Shown here: piece by piece, positions 26,298 to 33,376 of the stretch | How positions within the stretch are numbered: the stretch's first letter is position 1 | How the letters are laid out: every line of letters begins with the position of its first letter | From: Betaproteobacteria bacterium | Lineage (GTDB): Bacteria; Pseudomonadota; Gammaproteobacteria; Burkholderiales; Burkholderiaceae_C | Length of the DNA stretch: 64,000 bases | Direction: 5' to 3' | Assembly: GCA_016868355.1 (NCBI GenBank) | Contig: VGHB01000006.1 | Location: 98,938-162,937, forward strand | Notes under the pieces: generated by a model | Databases searched by the model: none | What the model was told of the DNA's origin: nothing | The model's input: only the letters and a program-made list of their open reading frames with translations | Made by a program: the position numbers and the translations under genes

Positions 26298-27515
26298 TCA
26301 GCTCGCGCCGCCAATCCGCAGCCACAGCCGGGCGATTTCAGCGGTCCCGTCCTTGCCACTTACGCCCTTGAGCGTGGCGTTGGCTTTGGCTTTGTTGCCA
26401 CTCATGAGTTGCGCCAGACCCAAACGCAGCCGCGCATCGTCGGGGCGCTTCAGGCCGCCCATGGCGATGGCTTTTTCAAGCATGGGAATGCCTGCATCGA
26501 GCTTGTTCAGGCCAATGAGCCCGACGGCAATTTTGGCTAATTGGTTACCATCCTTGGCCGTTTGCGCTTCATCGAGTCCGGCCATCAGGCTCTTACCGCC
26601 CTCGGCGAGCTTCTTTTCGGCCAGTTCCATCAGGCGCTTGTGGCGATCAGCTTCGGCGCCTACGCCTAAAACCTTAGCGGCATAGCCGCGCTCCATGATG
26701 GCCTTGGCCTCGGCCGGCTGGTCGGCTTGGAGCGCAAGCTGTGCCATTTCGAAGTACTCGTCGGCTTTGTTGATTAGGCCCTGCGTCAACTTCAGACGCA
26801 TCACATCCAGCGTAAATCGCTCCGAAAACCCCGGCTTGCGCTGCAGCCGGCCGAGATAGGCGTTCACGTAATCCTTTTTCGGATAAAAGCTCACCAGCTT
26901 TTCCAACGTGCTGATGTTGCCCCCGTTGTTTCCCAAGCGCAGATAGGCGTCGGCCAATCGCAGCAGATCATCTTCGGCGGGTCTGCGACCAGCTTCCTCG
27001 GCTGCCGTGACGGCAGCGGCGCTGTCCCGGGCGATAGCGTTGTAGTCGCCGCTGGCGCCCTGCAGGTAGGACTGCAATTGCTTGGTGGTGGCGCTGCTGT
27101 ATCCACCGGCCTGCGCCTTCTTCAGCCAGTCGGCTGCTGCAGCATTGTTCTTAGCTTGGGCATAAGCCGAAGCAAGTTGCTCCGCAATTTGGTTCTGCTC
27201 GGTACCACTGATGCGTAGATACACCGCTTCCAGCGCGGTGATGGCTGTAGCGTTGTCGCCCGCGCGCTGCGCTGCAGCGGCCTTCATGCGGTTGACCGTG
27301 AGTGTTTCGGCCTGTGTCAGGCCCGCAACCGCTTCGGCCTCACGAACCTTGGCAAGGGCCTCGCGGCCCTTGCCGGCCTTGAGCAGTTCGCTGGCTTGCT
27401 GCAGGGGGCGACCCACCTCGGCCCGTACCGAATCGGCATGAACGGGGCTGTGGAACAGGACCACCAGAGCAGAGGCTGCTATAAGGAGACGCAGGGGGCC
27501 AGAGGACGTGTGCAT
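26298..27515 (-). CDS. Periplasmic tetratricopeptide-repeat protein linked to the TonB system
   Basis: A 405-residue secreted protein. The signal peptide is at residues 1-27 (LLIAASALVVLFHSPVHA|D). The rest is helical repeats of the TPR type with repeated A-x-x-x-G/A patterns: LLKAGKGREALAKVREAEA, and near the end AIAMGGLKRPDDARLRLGLAQLMSG. It follows the two exbD genes, from which it is separated by a strong terminator hairpin at 27546-27579. Similar TPR genes often sit beside tonB-exbBD units and are thought to interact with the TonB complex; that role is inference. Confidence 0.75.
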   Translation of the reverse strand: MHTSSGPLRLLIAASALVVLFHSPVHADSVRAEVGRPLQQASELLKAGKGREALAKVREAEAVAGLTQAETLTVNRMKAAAAQRAGDNATAITALEAVYLRISGTEQNQIAEQLASAYAQAKNNAAAADWLKKAQAGGYSSATTKQLQSYLQGASGDYNAIARDSAAAVTAAEEAGRRPAEDDLLRLADAYLRLGNNGGNISTLEKLVSFYPKKDYVNAYLGRLQRKPGFSERFTLDVMRLKLTQGLINKADEYFEMAQLALQADQPAEAKAIMERGYAAKVLGVGAEADRHKRLMELAEKKLAEGGKSLMAGLDEAQTAKDGNQLAKIAVGLIGLNKLDAGIPMLEKAIAMGGLKRPDDARLRLGLAQLMSGNKAKANATLKGVSGKDGTAEIARLWLRIGGAS

Positions 27516-27545
27516 GTGAAGGCTCGAAAGGTCAACGTGTCAGAG

Positions 27546-27579
27546 AAAAAGCCGACGATGCTCAGCATCATCGGCTTTT
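27546..27579 (-). terminator. Rho-independent terminator after exbD
   Basis: On the minus strand, AGCCGATGATGCTGAGCATC then GTCGGCTTTTT gives a stem of twelve pairs with one mismatch, followed by a run of five T. It lies between the second exbD stop and the TPR gene start. It should end the tonB-exbB-exbD-exbD transcript or cut it down, so the TPR gene may need its own promoter. Confidence 0.8.
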
Positions 27580-27604
27580 GGTGTCAAAACGATGGAGCAG
27601 CCCG

Positions 27605-28033
27605 TCAGTTCATGAACTGTTCGTTACCGACCAGGCCAATCTTGGTCACACCCAGTCGCTGTGCGCTGGCCATCACCATGGCCACGTAGCGGTAGGTCAC
27701 CAGCTTGTTGGGCCGAAGATGCACCTCAGGTTGGTCGGGCATGGCCGCCACCTGCTGCAAACGGGCTTCCAAATCTTCACGGTCGGCCACGATTTGGCCA
27801 TTCCATCCGATGGTGCCGTCAAAATCCACGTCGATGCGGATGATCTCCGGCGGCTTGGGCGGTGGAGGCGCATTGTTGGGCACCGGCATGTTCATCTTCA
27901 CCGCGTGCGTTTGCACCGGGATGGTGATGATGAACATGATCAGCAACACCAGCATCACGTCAATCAGCGGCGTGGTGTTGATGTCCACCAGCACTTCACC
28001 TTCGTCGCCACCGGAGCCGACACTCATACCCAT
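27605..28033 (-). CDS. exbD: ExbD-family protein, second copy
   Basis: A 142-residue protein with one transmembrane helix and the family Asp in TPLIDVMLVLLIMFIITIP. The N-terminus is short and Gly-rich (GSGGDEGEVLVDIN), typical of ExbD in two-ExbD systems, and the periplasmic domain ends in ...LVGNEQFMN. It starts 22 bases after the first exbD. In Xanthomonas the second ExbD is dispensable for iron uptake but needed for other functions; whether this holds here is not known. An alternative ATG lies two codons downstream. Confidence 0.88.
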   Translation of the reverse strand: MGMSVGSGGDEGEVLVDINTTPLIDVMLVLLIMFIITIPVQTHAVKMNMPVPNNAPPPPKPPEIIRIDVDFDGTIGWNGQIVADREDLEARLQQVAAMPDQPEVHLRPNKLVTYRYVAMVMASAQRLGVTKIGLVGNEQFMN

Positions 28034-28055
28034 GGTTTAGTTCCTCCGATGATGG

Positions 28056-28493
28056 TCAACGCGTGACCATGCCCGCGGGCGGCTCGCTGATAAAACCGAC
28101 TTTTAGGATGCCGGCTCGCTGGCAGGCTACCACCACGCGCCCAACGGACTCGTAGCGCACTTCCAGGTCGCCGCGGATGTGGACTTCAGGCTGCGGATCG
28201 AGCACGCTCTTTTCCTTGAGCCGGTTGACCAGCGTCTCGGAGTCGGGCAAACGCTCCATGTTCCAGTACACATCACCGTCGCGGTCCACTGCGATGACAA
28301 TGTTTTCGGGCTTGGTTTGCGTCGGTACGTTGCGCTCCTTGGGCAGCTCCAACGGTACCGACTGGGTGACCACGGGAATTGTGATCAGGAAGATGATCAG
28401 CAGCACCAACATCACGTCTACCAGGGGCGTGGTGTTGATGGTGGAGTTCATTTGGTCTTCGCCATCATCGGGCGAGCCCACACTCATGGCCAT
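28056..28493 (-). CDS. exbD: ExbD-family protein, first copy
   Basis: A 145-residue ExbD with the transmembrane segment and Asp in TTPLVDVMLVLLIIFLITIP, very similar in this part to the neighbouring copy but divergent in the periplasmic part (EVRYESVGRVVVACQRAG). The N-terminal MAMSVGSPDD resembles the GMSVGSGG of the second copy, as expected for an old tandem duplication. The gene sits between exbB and the second exbD in a tonB-exbB-exbD-exbD arrangement that is well known from Xanthomonas. Confidence 0.88.
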   Translation of the reverse strand: MAMSVGSPDDGEDQMNSTINTTPLVDVMLVLLIIFLITIPVVTQSVPLELPKERNVPTQTKPENIVIAVDRDGDVYWNMERLPDSETLVNRLKEKSVLDPQPEVHIRGDLEVRYESVGRVVVACQRAGILKVGFISEPPAGMVTR

Positions 28494-28587
28494 ATACCTG
28501 TCCTTTCAGAAGTTCTGATTGCTCGGGGTCTGAGGGCTGAGGGGGATGCACAGAGCCCCCGCAATTCAACCCACAAGGGCCCAGCGC

Positions 28588-29349
28588 CTACTTCTTGCCG
28601 GCCAGCAACACGTTGTGCAGGTCGCCGGAGAAAGCGCGCACGCGCTCCATGGCGCCTTTGTTGCGGCGGATCAGCCAGTTGTAGCCCATGACCGCGGGTA
28701 CGGCCACGGCCAGGCCGATGGCGGTCATGATCAGCGCTTCACCTACCGGGCCGGCCACCTTGTCTATTGAAGCCTGGCCCGAGATGCCGATGGCTGTCAG
28801 CGCGTGATAGATGCCCCAAACGGTACCGAACAGGCCCACGAACGGGGAAGTGGAGCCGACGGTGGCCAGAAAGGCCAGGCCATCTTGCAGGCGGCTGTTC
28901 ACGCTCCCCACGGCGCGCTCGACGCTCATGCCGATCCAGGTGTGGCGATCAATCTGCTCGGTCAGGGTGCCTTCGTGATGGTCATCAGCCTTGATCGCCT
29001 GCTCGGCGATGTAGCGGAAGGCGCTGCCTTCTTCCAGAGTGGCCATACCGTCCTTGACCGAACCGGCGGTCCAGAAGGTTTCAACGGCCTTGTCGGCGGC
29101 CTTGTAAAGCTTTTGCTGTTCCCACAGTTTGGTGAAGATGATGTACCAGGATCCAATCGACATGATGATCATGATCACCAGGGTGATCTTGGCCACCGCA
29201 TCGCCCTGTGCCCACATAGCCTCCAGGCCGTAGGGGTTGACCACAGATTCTTTGGTGACCTCAGCGGCGGGCGCTTGGGCTGCAGCCGAGCCGGCAGCCA
29301 CCAGCAAGGCAGCGGTCGTTGCCAAGCGCAGGGTGTTGTTCACAGACAT
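28588..29349 (-). CDS. exbB: ExbB, TonB-system proton channel subunit
   Basis: A 253-residue MotA/TolQ/ExbB protein with a cleavable signal sequence at residues 1-25 (ALLVAAGSAAAQA|P). The family core is SPFVGLFGTVWGIYHAL and VGEALIMTAIGLAVAVPAVMGYN, and a first membrane helix (TLVIMIIMSIGSWYIIF) precedes it. The signal-peptide form is seen in many tonB-linked ExbB proteins, unlike the shorter TolQ form elsewhere in this window. I set ATG 29349 as start because the signal peptide begins there. Downstream are the two exbD genes. Confidence 0.9.
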   Translation of the reverse strand: MSVNNTLRLATTAALLVAAGSAAAQAPAAEVTKESVVNPYGLEAMWAQGDAVAKITLVIMIIMSIGSWYIIFTKLWEQQKLYKAADKAVETFWTAGSVKDGMATLEEGSAFRYIAEQAIKADDHHEGTLTEQIDRHTWIGMSVERAVGSVNSRLQDGLAFLATVGSTSPFVGLFGTVWGIYHALTAIGISGQASIDKVAGPVGEALIMTAIGLAVAVPAVMGYNWLIRRNKGAMERVRAFSGDLHNVLLAGKK

Positions 29350-29468
29350 GATTCCTCCAGGGATACAAAGCGCTCGTGATCGTGTTGGAGCGCCGATGGT
29401 TGCATTGGGAAACGCCGGGCGGGATGGCTGCCCCGGCGACACTCAAGACAGTAGGTGCGGTGACGACA

Positions 29469-30128
29469 TCAATCAACCAACTTCCACACGTACTCCACGC
29501 GTCCGGAGAGCCGCTCGGGCTTTCCATCCACCATGCCGGGCCGGCCCTTGCAGGCCTTCACGGCGTCCAGCGTGGCCCGGTCGAGCTGCTTGTGCTCGCG
29601 GGTCGGGCCACTGGATCTCTCAACGGACGCATCGGTGATGCGGCCGTCAAGTTCCATTGTGTAGGTCACCACCACGGTGCCCTGAGTCTCAGCACGGCGG
29701 GCAGCGGTGGTGTACTCTGGTTTTTCGCAGGCGTTGAAATTCAGCATCGGTGCCACCCGGGCCGGCGGGGCCGGCGGGGCCGGCGGGGCCGGAGGTGCCA
29801 CGCGAACCACCTGTTCCACTGGGCGCACCTGTGTCACGGTGATCGTTGGTGCGTTTTGCGGCGGGGCCTGTACCACTACCTCCGGTGGCGGTACGAAACT
29901 CGGTGGCGGCGGGGCTGACTTGGGCGGCGGTGGCAGGTTTTCCGGCGGCGGTGGCGGCTTCTTGACCTCTTCGATGATCTTGGTCTCGATTGGCTGCTTG
30001 ATCACTTCCACGACTTTACGCGCAAGGCCGCTGACCAACGCGTAACCCAGCAACAGGTGCATCAGCAGGACGATGCCGATGCTGGTGAGATGCCGGCCGG
30101 GGTTGCGTTGCTGTTGGGCGAAATCCAC
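29469..30128 (-). CDS. tonB: TonB energy transducer
   Basis: A 219-residue protein that starts with GTG. The N-terminal membrane helix (about residues 14-34, SIGIVLLMHLLLGYALVSGL) contains the His used for contact with ExbB. A long Pro-rich stretch follows (about 50-125, with PPPP and PPAPPAPPA repeats), which spans the periplasm, and the C-terminal domain (about 130-219) has PEYTTAARRAETQGTVVV and ends VEYVWKLVD. It heads the unit exbB-exbD-exbD. A HexR-like operator lies about 170 bases upstream. The partner receptors are elsewhere, apart from the tail at window start. Confidence 0.9.
   Translation of the reverse strand: MDFAQQQRNPGRHLTSIGIVLLMHLLLGYALVSGLARKVVEVIKQPIETKIIEEVKKPPPPPENLPPPPKSAPPPPSFVPPPEVVVQAPPQNAPTITVTQVRPVEQVVRVAPPAPPAPPAPPARVAPMLNFNACEKPEYTTAARRAETQGTVVVTYTMELDGRITDASVERSSGPTREHKQLDRATLDAVKACKGRPGMVDGKPERLSGRVEYVWKLVD
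29761..29796 (-). repeat. 9-bp tandem repeat inside tonB
   Basis: The unit GCCGGCGGG is repeated three times exactly and a fourth time with two changes, in frame, encoding the PPAPPAPPA part of the TonB proline-rich spacer. Because the unit is a multiple of three, slippage would change spacer length without breaking the frame. Confidence 0.8.
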
Positions 30129-30297
30129 TGACGACTCCTGACCGTGACCCTAAAGGCCACTGTGTTCCCCAAGCCACACGCCAAGCGGCCTGAGTCTGTA
30201 ACTTTCTTTCACCGTCACTGTAGTCGCAACCCGGCAGTGGGAAGGTCAGGGCAACACCTAGTGTCGACGGTAGGCTTTTGCATGAACTTGCACATGG

Positions 30298-30316
30298 GGT
30301 GTAATTTGGTTACACC
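30298..30316. promoter_or_regulatory. HexR-like operator upstream of tonB-exbBD
   Basis: GGTGTAATTTGGTTACACC is an inverted repeat of seven bases around TTTGG. On the minus strand its core is TGTAACCAAATTACA, identical except for one base to the core at 22679-22693 before edd (TGTAACCAAGTTACA). It lies 170 to 188 bases ahead of the tonB start codon. Matching a second site in the same window makes a chance palindrome unlikely. Confidence 0.65.
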
Positions 30317-30383
30317 TCCATGCGCTCTTCATACGCAGAGCGACAGCGACTGTACGGTATTTGACAGGCCCTGGGCAGTTGGT

Positions 30384-30424
30384 AGAAACACAAACCCCCC
30401 GAAACCGAAGGCGGTGACGGGGGG
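30384..30424 (-). terminator. Rho-independent terminator after hppA
   Basis: On the minus strand the stem CCCCCCG pairs with CGGGGGG around a 16-base loop, followed by TTTGTGTTT. It begins 48 bases after the hppA stop. The T run is broken by G, so strength is uncertain. Confidence 0.6.
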
Positions 30425-30471
30425 CACGAAGCCCCTTGCGCGGTTTGAGGGGCATAGGGGTTGGCGCAGGG

Positions 30472-32547
30472 TTAGGCCATCGGCAACAACGGCACGATCA
30501 GCAGCGCCACAATGTTGATGATCTTGATCAAGGGGTTGACGGCCGGACCAGCGGTGTCCTTGTAGGGGTCGCCCACGGTGTCGCCAGTGACCGCCGACTT
30601 GTGCGCCTCGCCGCCCTTACGGTGAGTCACGCCATCTTTGTCGGTGAAGCCTTCTTCGATCAGCTTCTTGGCGTTGTCCCAAGCGCCGCCCCCCGTGCAC
30701 ATCGAAATGCCCACGAACAGGCCCGTCACGATCGTCCCCATCAGCAGGCCGCCCAGGGCAGCTGGGCCCAAAAGCAGGCCCACCACAATGGGCACCACCA
30801 CCGGCAGCAGCGAGGGCACGATCATTTCCTTGATCGCGGCCGTGGTCAGCATGTCCACAGCGGTGCCGTACTCGGGCTTGGCGGTGCCTTCCATGATGCC
30901 CGGGATCTCCTTGAACTGGCGGCGCACCTCCACCACCACCGCTCCCGCAGCGCGGCCCACGGCCTCCATGGCCATAGCACCGAACAGGTAGGGGATCAGG
31001 CCGCCGATGAACAGGCCGACGATCACCTTGTGGTCCGACAAGTCAAAGCTCAGTTGCATGCCCCGCGCTTCCAGCGCGTGGGTGTAGTCAGCAAACAGCA
31101 CCAGAGCAGCCAAGCCGGCCGAGCCAATGGCATAGCCCTTGGTCACCGCCTTGGTGGTGTTGCCCACCGCGTCCAGCGGGTCGGTGATGTCGCGCACGCT
31201 GTCGGGCAACTCGGCCATCTCGGCAATGCCACCAGCGTTGTCGGTGATGGGGCCATAGGCGTCCAGGGCCACCACGATGCCGGCCATGCTGAGCATCGAG
31301 GTAGCGGCCACCGCAATGCCGTACAGGCCTGCCAGTGCATACGCGGCGTAGATGGCTATGCACACGAAGATAACCGGCCAGGCGGTGGACTTCATCGACA
31401 CACCCAGGCCTGCAATGATATTGGTGCCGTGCCCCGTGGTCGAGGCCTGGGCCACGTGCTGCACTGGCTTGAATTGGGTGCCGGTGTAGTACTCGGTGAT
31501 CCACACCATGGCCGCTGTCATCACCAGGCCCACCACGCAGGCGCCGAACAGGCGCATCTGGGTGTCCGCGCCCAGGGCGTTGTCGGGCATGTAAGCCTTG
31601 GTGACAAAGAAGAAGGCTACCAGGGAAACCGCCCCAGCAACGATCAGTCCCTTGTACAGCGCAGGCATCACATTGCGCATATCGGGCGTAGCCTTCACGA
31701 AGCCGCAACCGATGATGGAGGCAATGATTGACACACCGCCCAAAATCAGCGGGTAGACCACAGCTTCCATGGGGGCAGCCGTCACCATCAGGGCACCCAG
31801 TGCCATGGTGGCAATCAGCGTCACCGCATAGGTTTCGAACAGGTCGGCGGCCATGCCGGCGCAGTCGCCCACGTTGTCACCCACGTTGTCGGCAATGACG
31901 GCCGGGTTGCGGGGGTCATCTTCCGGAATGCCTGCTTCCACCTTGCCCACCAGGTCCGCGCCCACATCCGCACCCTTGGTGAAGATGCCGCCACCCAAGC
32001 GCGCAAAGATCGAAATCAGGGAAGATCCGAACGCCAGGCCCAGCAGGGGCTTAAGCACGCTGCTCAGGCTCTTGTCGGGCGTCAGATTACCGTTGCCGGT
32101 GATGAACAGGAAAAAGATGCCCACGCCCAGAAGGCCCAGGCCCACCACCAGCATGCCGGTGATGGCGCCGCCCTTGAAGGCCACATCCAGCGCTGGGCCC
32201 ATGCCGCGGGTGGCCGCCTGCGCGGTGCGCACATTGGCCTTTACCGACACATTCATACCTATGAAGCCGCAGGCTCCTGAGAGCACTGCGCCCACCACGA
32301 AGCCTACGGCCGTGGTCATGTCCAAGAAGATACCGATCAGCAGGGCCAGCACCACGCCAACCACGGCAATGGTCTTGTACTGGCGCGCCAGATAGGCTGA
32401 CGCACCTTGTTGCACGGCCGAGGCAATTTCCTGCATCCGGGTATTGCCTGCGTCTTGGCTCAAGATCCAACTGCGTTGGAGGAACCCGTAGATCACCGCC
32501 ACGATCCCGCAGGCCAGGGCAGCGTATATCGCCACATTGGTGGACAT
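30472..32547 (-). CDS. hppA: Membrane-bound proton-translocating pyrophosphatase
   Basis: A 691-residue protein with about 15-16 transmembrane segments that pumps protons with the energy of PPi hydrolysis. The substrate-binding acidic motifs are [19 protein letters not shown] and [19 protein letters not shown] in the middle, with [12 protein letters not shown] and NTKKLIEEG-like [12 protein letters not shown] near the end. Lys466 in [10 protein letters not shown] stands where potassium-dependent enzymes have Ala, so this is the K+-independent H+-pumping type. The divergent ppa gene for soluble pyrophosphatase starts 199 bases away, an unusual pairing of two PPi-splitting enzymes. Confidence 0.95.
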   Translation of the reverse strand: MSTNVAIYAALACGIVAVIYGFLQRSWILSQDAGNTRMQEIASAVQQGASAYLARQYKTIAVVGVVLALLIGIFLDMTTAVGFVVGAVLSGACGFIGMNVSVKANVRTAQAATRGMGPALDVAFKGGAITGMLVVGLGLLGVGIFFLFITGNGNLTPDKSLSSVLKPLLGLAFGSSLISIFARLGGGIFTKGADVGADLVGKVEAGIPEDDPRNPAVIADNVGDNVGDCAGMAADLFETYAVTLIATMALGALMVTAAPMEAVVYPLILGGVSIIASIIGCGFVKATPDMRNVMPALYKGLIVAGAVSLVAFFFVTKAYMPDNALGADTQMRLFGACVVGLVMTAAMVWITEYYTGTQFKPVQHVAQASTTGHGTNIIAGLGVSMKSTAWPVIFVCIAIYAAYALAGLYGIAVAATSMLSMAGIVVALDAYGPITDNAGGIAEMAELPDSVRDITDPLDAVGNTTKAVTKGYAIGSAGLAALVLFADYTHALEARGMQLSFDLSDHKVIVGLFIGGLIPYLFGAMAMEAVGRAAGAVVVEVRRQFKEIPGIMEGTAKPEYGTAVDMLTTAAIKEMIVPSLLPVVVPIVVGLLLGPAALGGLLMGTIVTGLFVGISMCTGGGAWDNAKKLIEEGFTDKDGVTHRKGGEAHKSAVTGDTVGDPYKDTAGPAVNPLIKIINIVALLIVPLLPMA

Positions 32548-32745
32548 GAAGTCTCCTTCTATCGTTCAGTCCTGATCTATGCCCGTGCCGGCGGCGCGAG
32601 CGCCGCGCCATTCTCAAAGAATCGACCGTCGGCCTTCTTGGTGTTTTCCTGCGGTTTGACCGCCGGAGGACACGCGGTTTGCGTCGGCTCACCGGCAGTC
32701 GCTTCACTAGAATGCGGGGTTTCCCTAAATCGCCCCTTCTCCACC

Positions 32746-33285
32746 ATGAGCCTGCACAACGTAACCCCCGGCGCCAAGGCGCCTGACGAATTCAACGTCA
32801 TCATCGAAATCCCGATGAACGCCGACCCGATCAAGTACGAAGTCGACAAGGAAACGGGCGCCTTGTTTGTGGACCGCTTCATGACCACGGCGATGCACTA
32901 CCCCTGCAACTACGGTTATGTGCCGCAGACGCTCAGCGACGACGGCGACCCGGTGGATGTGCTCGTGATCACCCCCTATCCCCTGACTTCGGGCGTGGTG
33001 GTGACCTGCCGCCCCCTGGGTGTGCTGGCAATGCAAGACGAGGCCGGGGGCGATGCCAAGTTGCTGGCCGTGCCCACCACCAAGATCCTGCCCATCTACG
33101 AGCACTGGAACAAGCCCGAAGACATCAACCAAATGCGGCTGAAGGCCATCCAGCATTTCTTTGAACACTACAAAGATCTGGAAGAGGGCAAGTGGGTGAA
33201 GGTCCAGGGCTGGGAAGGTCCTGAAGCGGCCAAGCAAGAAATCATCACCGGCGTCCGCAACTACGCTGCCAGTAAGCCGGCCTGA
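32746..33285 (+). CDS. ppa: Soluble inorganic pyrophosphatase
   Basis: A 179-residue family I pyrophosphatase. The metal-binding block [10 protein letters not shown] is present, as are [26 protein letters not shown] and [11 protein letters not shown] 32746 follows a purine-poor leader but gives the known N-terminus (MSLHNVTPG). It is divergent from hppA and upstream of an M16 protease. It is the standard cytoplasmic enzyme pulling biosynthetic reactions. Confidence 0.96.
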   Translation: MSLHNVTPGAKAPDEFNVIIEIPMNADPIKYEVDKETGALFVDRFMTTAMHYPCNYGYVPQTLSDDGDPVDVLVITPYPLTSGVVVTCRPLGVLAMQDEAGGDAKLLAVPTTKILPIYEHWNKPEDINQMRLKAIQHFFEHYKDLEEGKWVKVQGWEGPEAAKQEIITGVRNYAASKPA

Positions 33286-33376
33286 GGCAACAACGCCGTT
33301 AACATCACGAATCTTGGGTCTGGCCGCACGGGGTACCGCACCAGCACAGCCCTTGTTCGTTTTTGGAGACCACGTT

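Larger units (their letters stand above)
30129..30471. other. tonB upstream region, no gene
   Basis: This 343-base stretch separates the tonB start from the 3' end of hppA. It holds the HexR-like palindrome (30298-30316) and the hppA terminator (30384-30424). A short frame in each direction is open, but none has a start with ribosome-binding sequence and none resembles a protein. Confidence 0.75.

Noticed and set aside
33314..33376. Longer N-terminus of the M16 protease from TTG
   Set aside because: The GTG at 33377 has a good ribosome site and starts directly into a signal peptide; the extension is uncharged, Ala/Gly-rich and lacks both.
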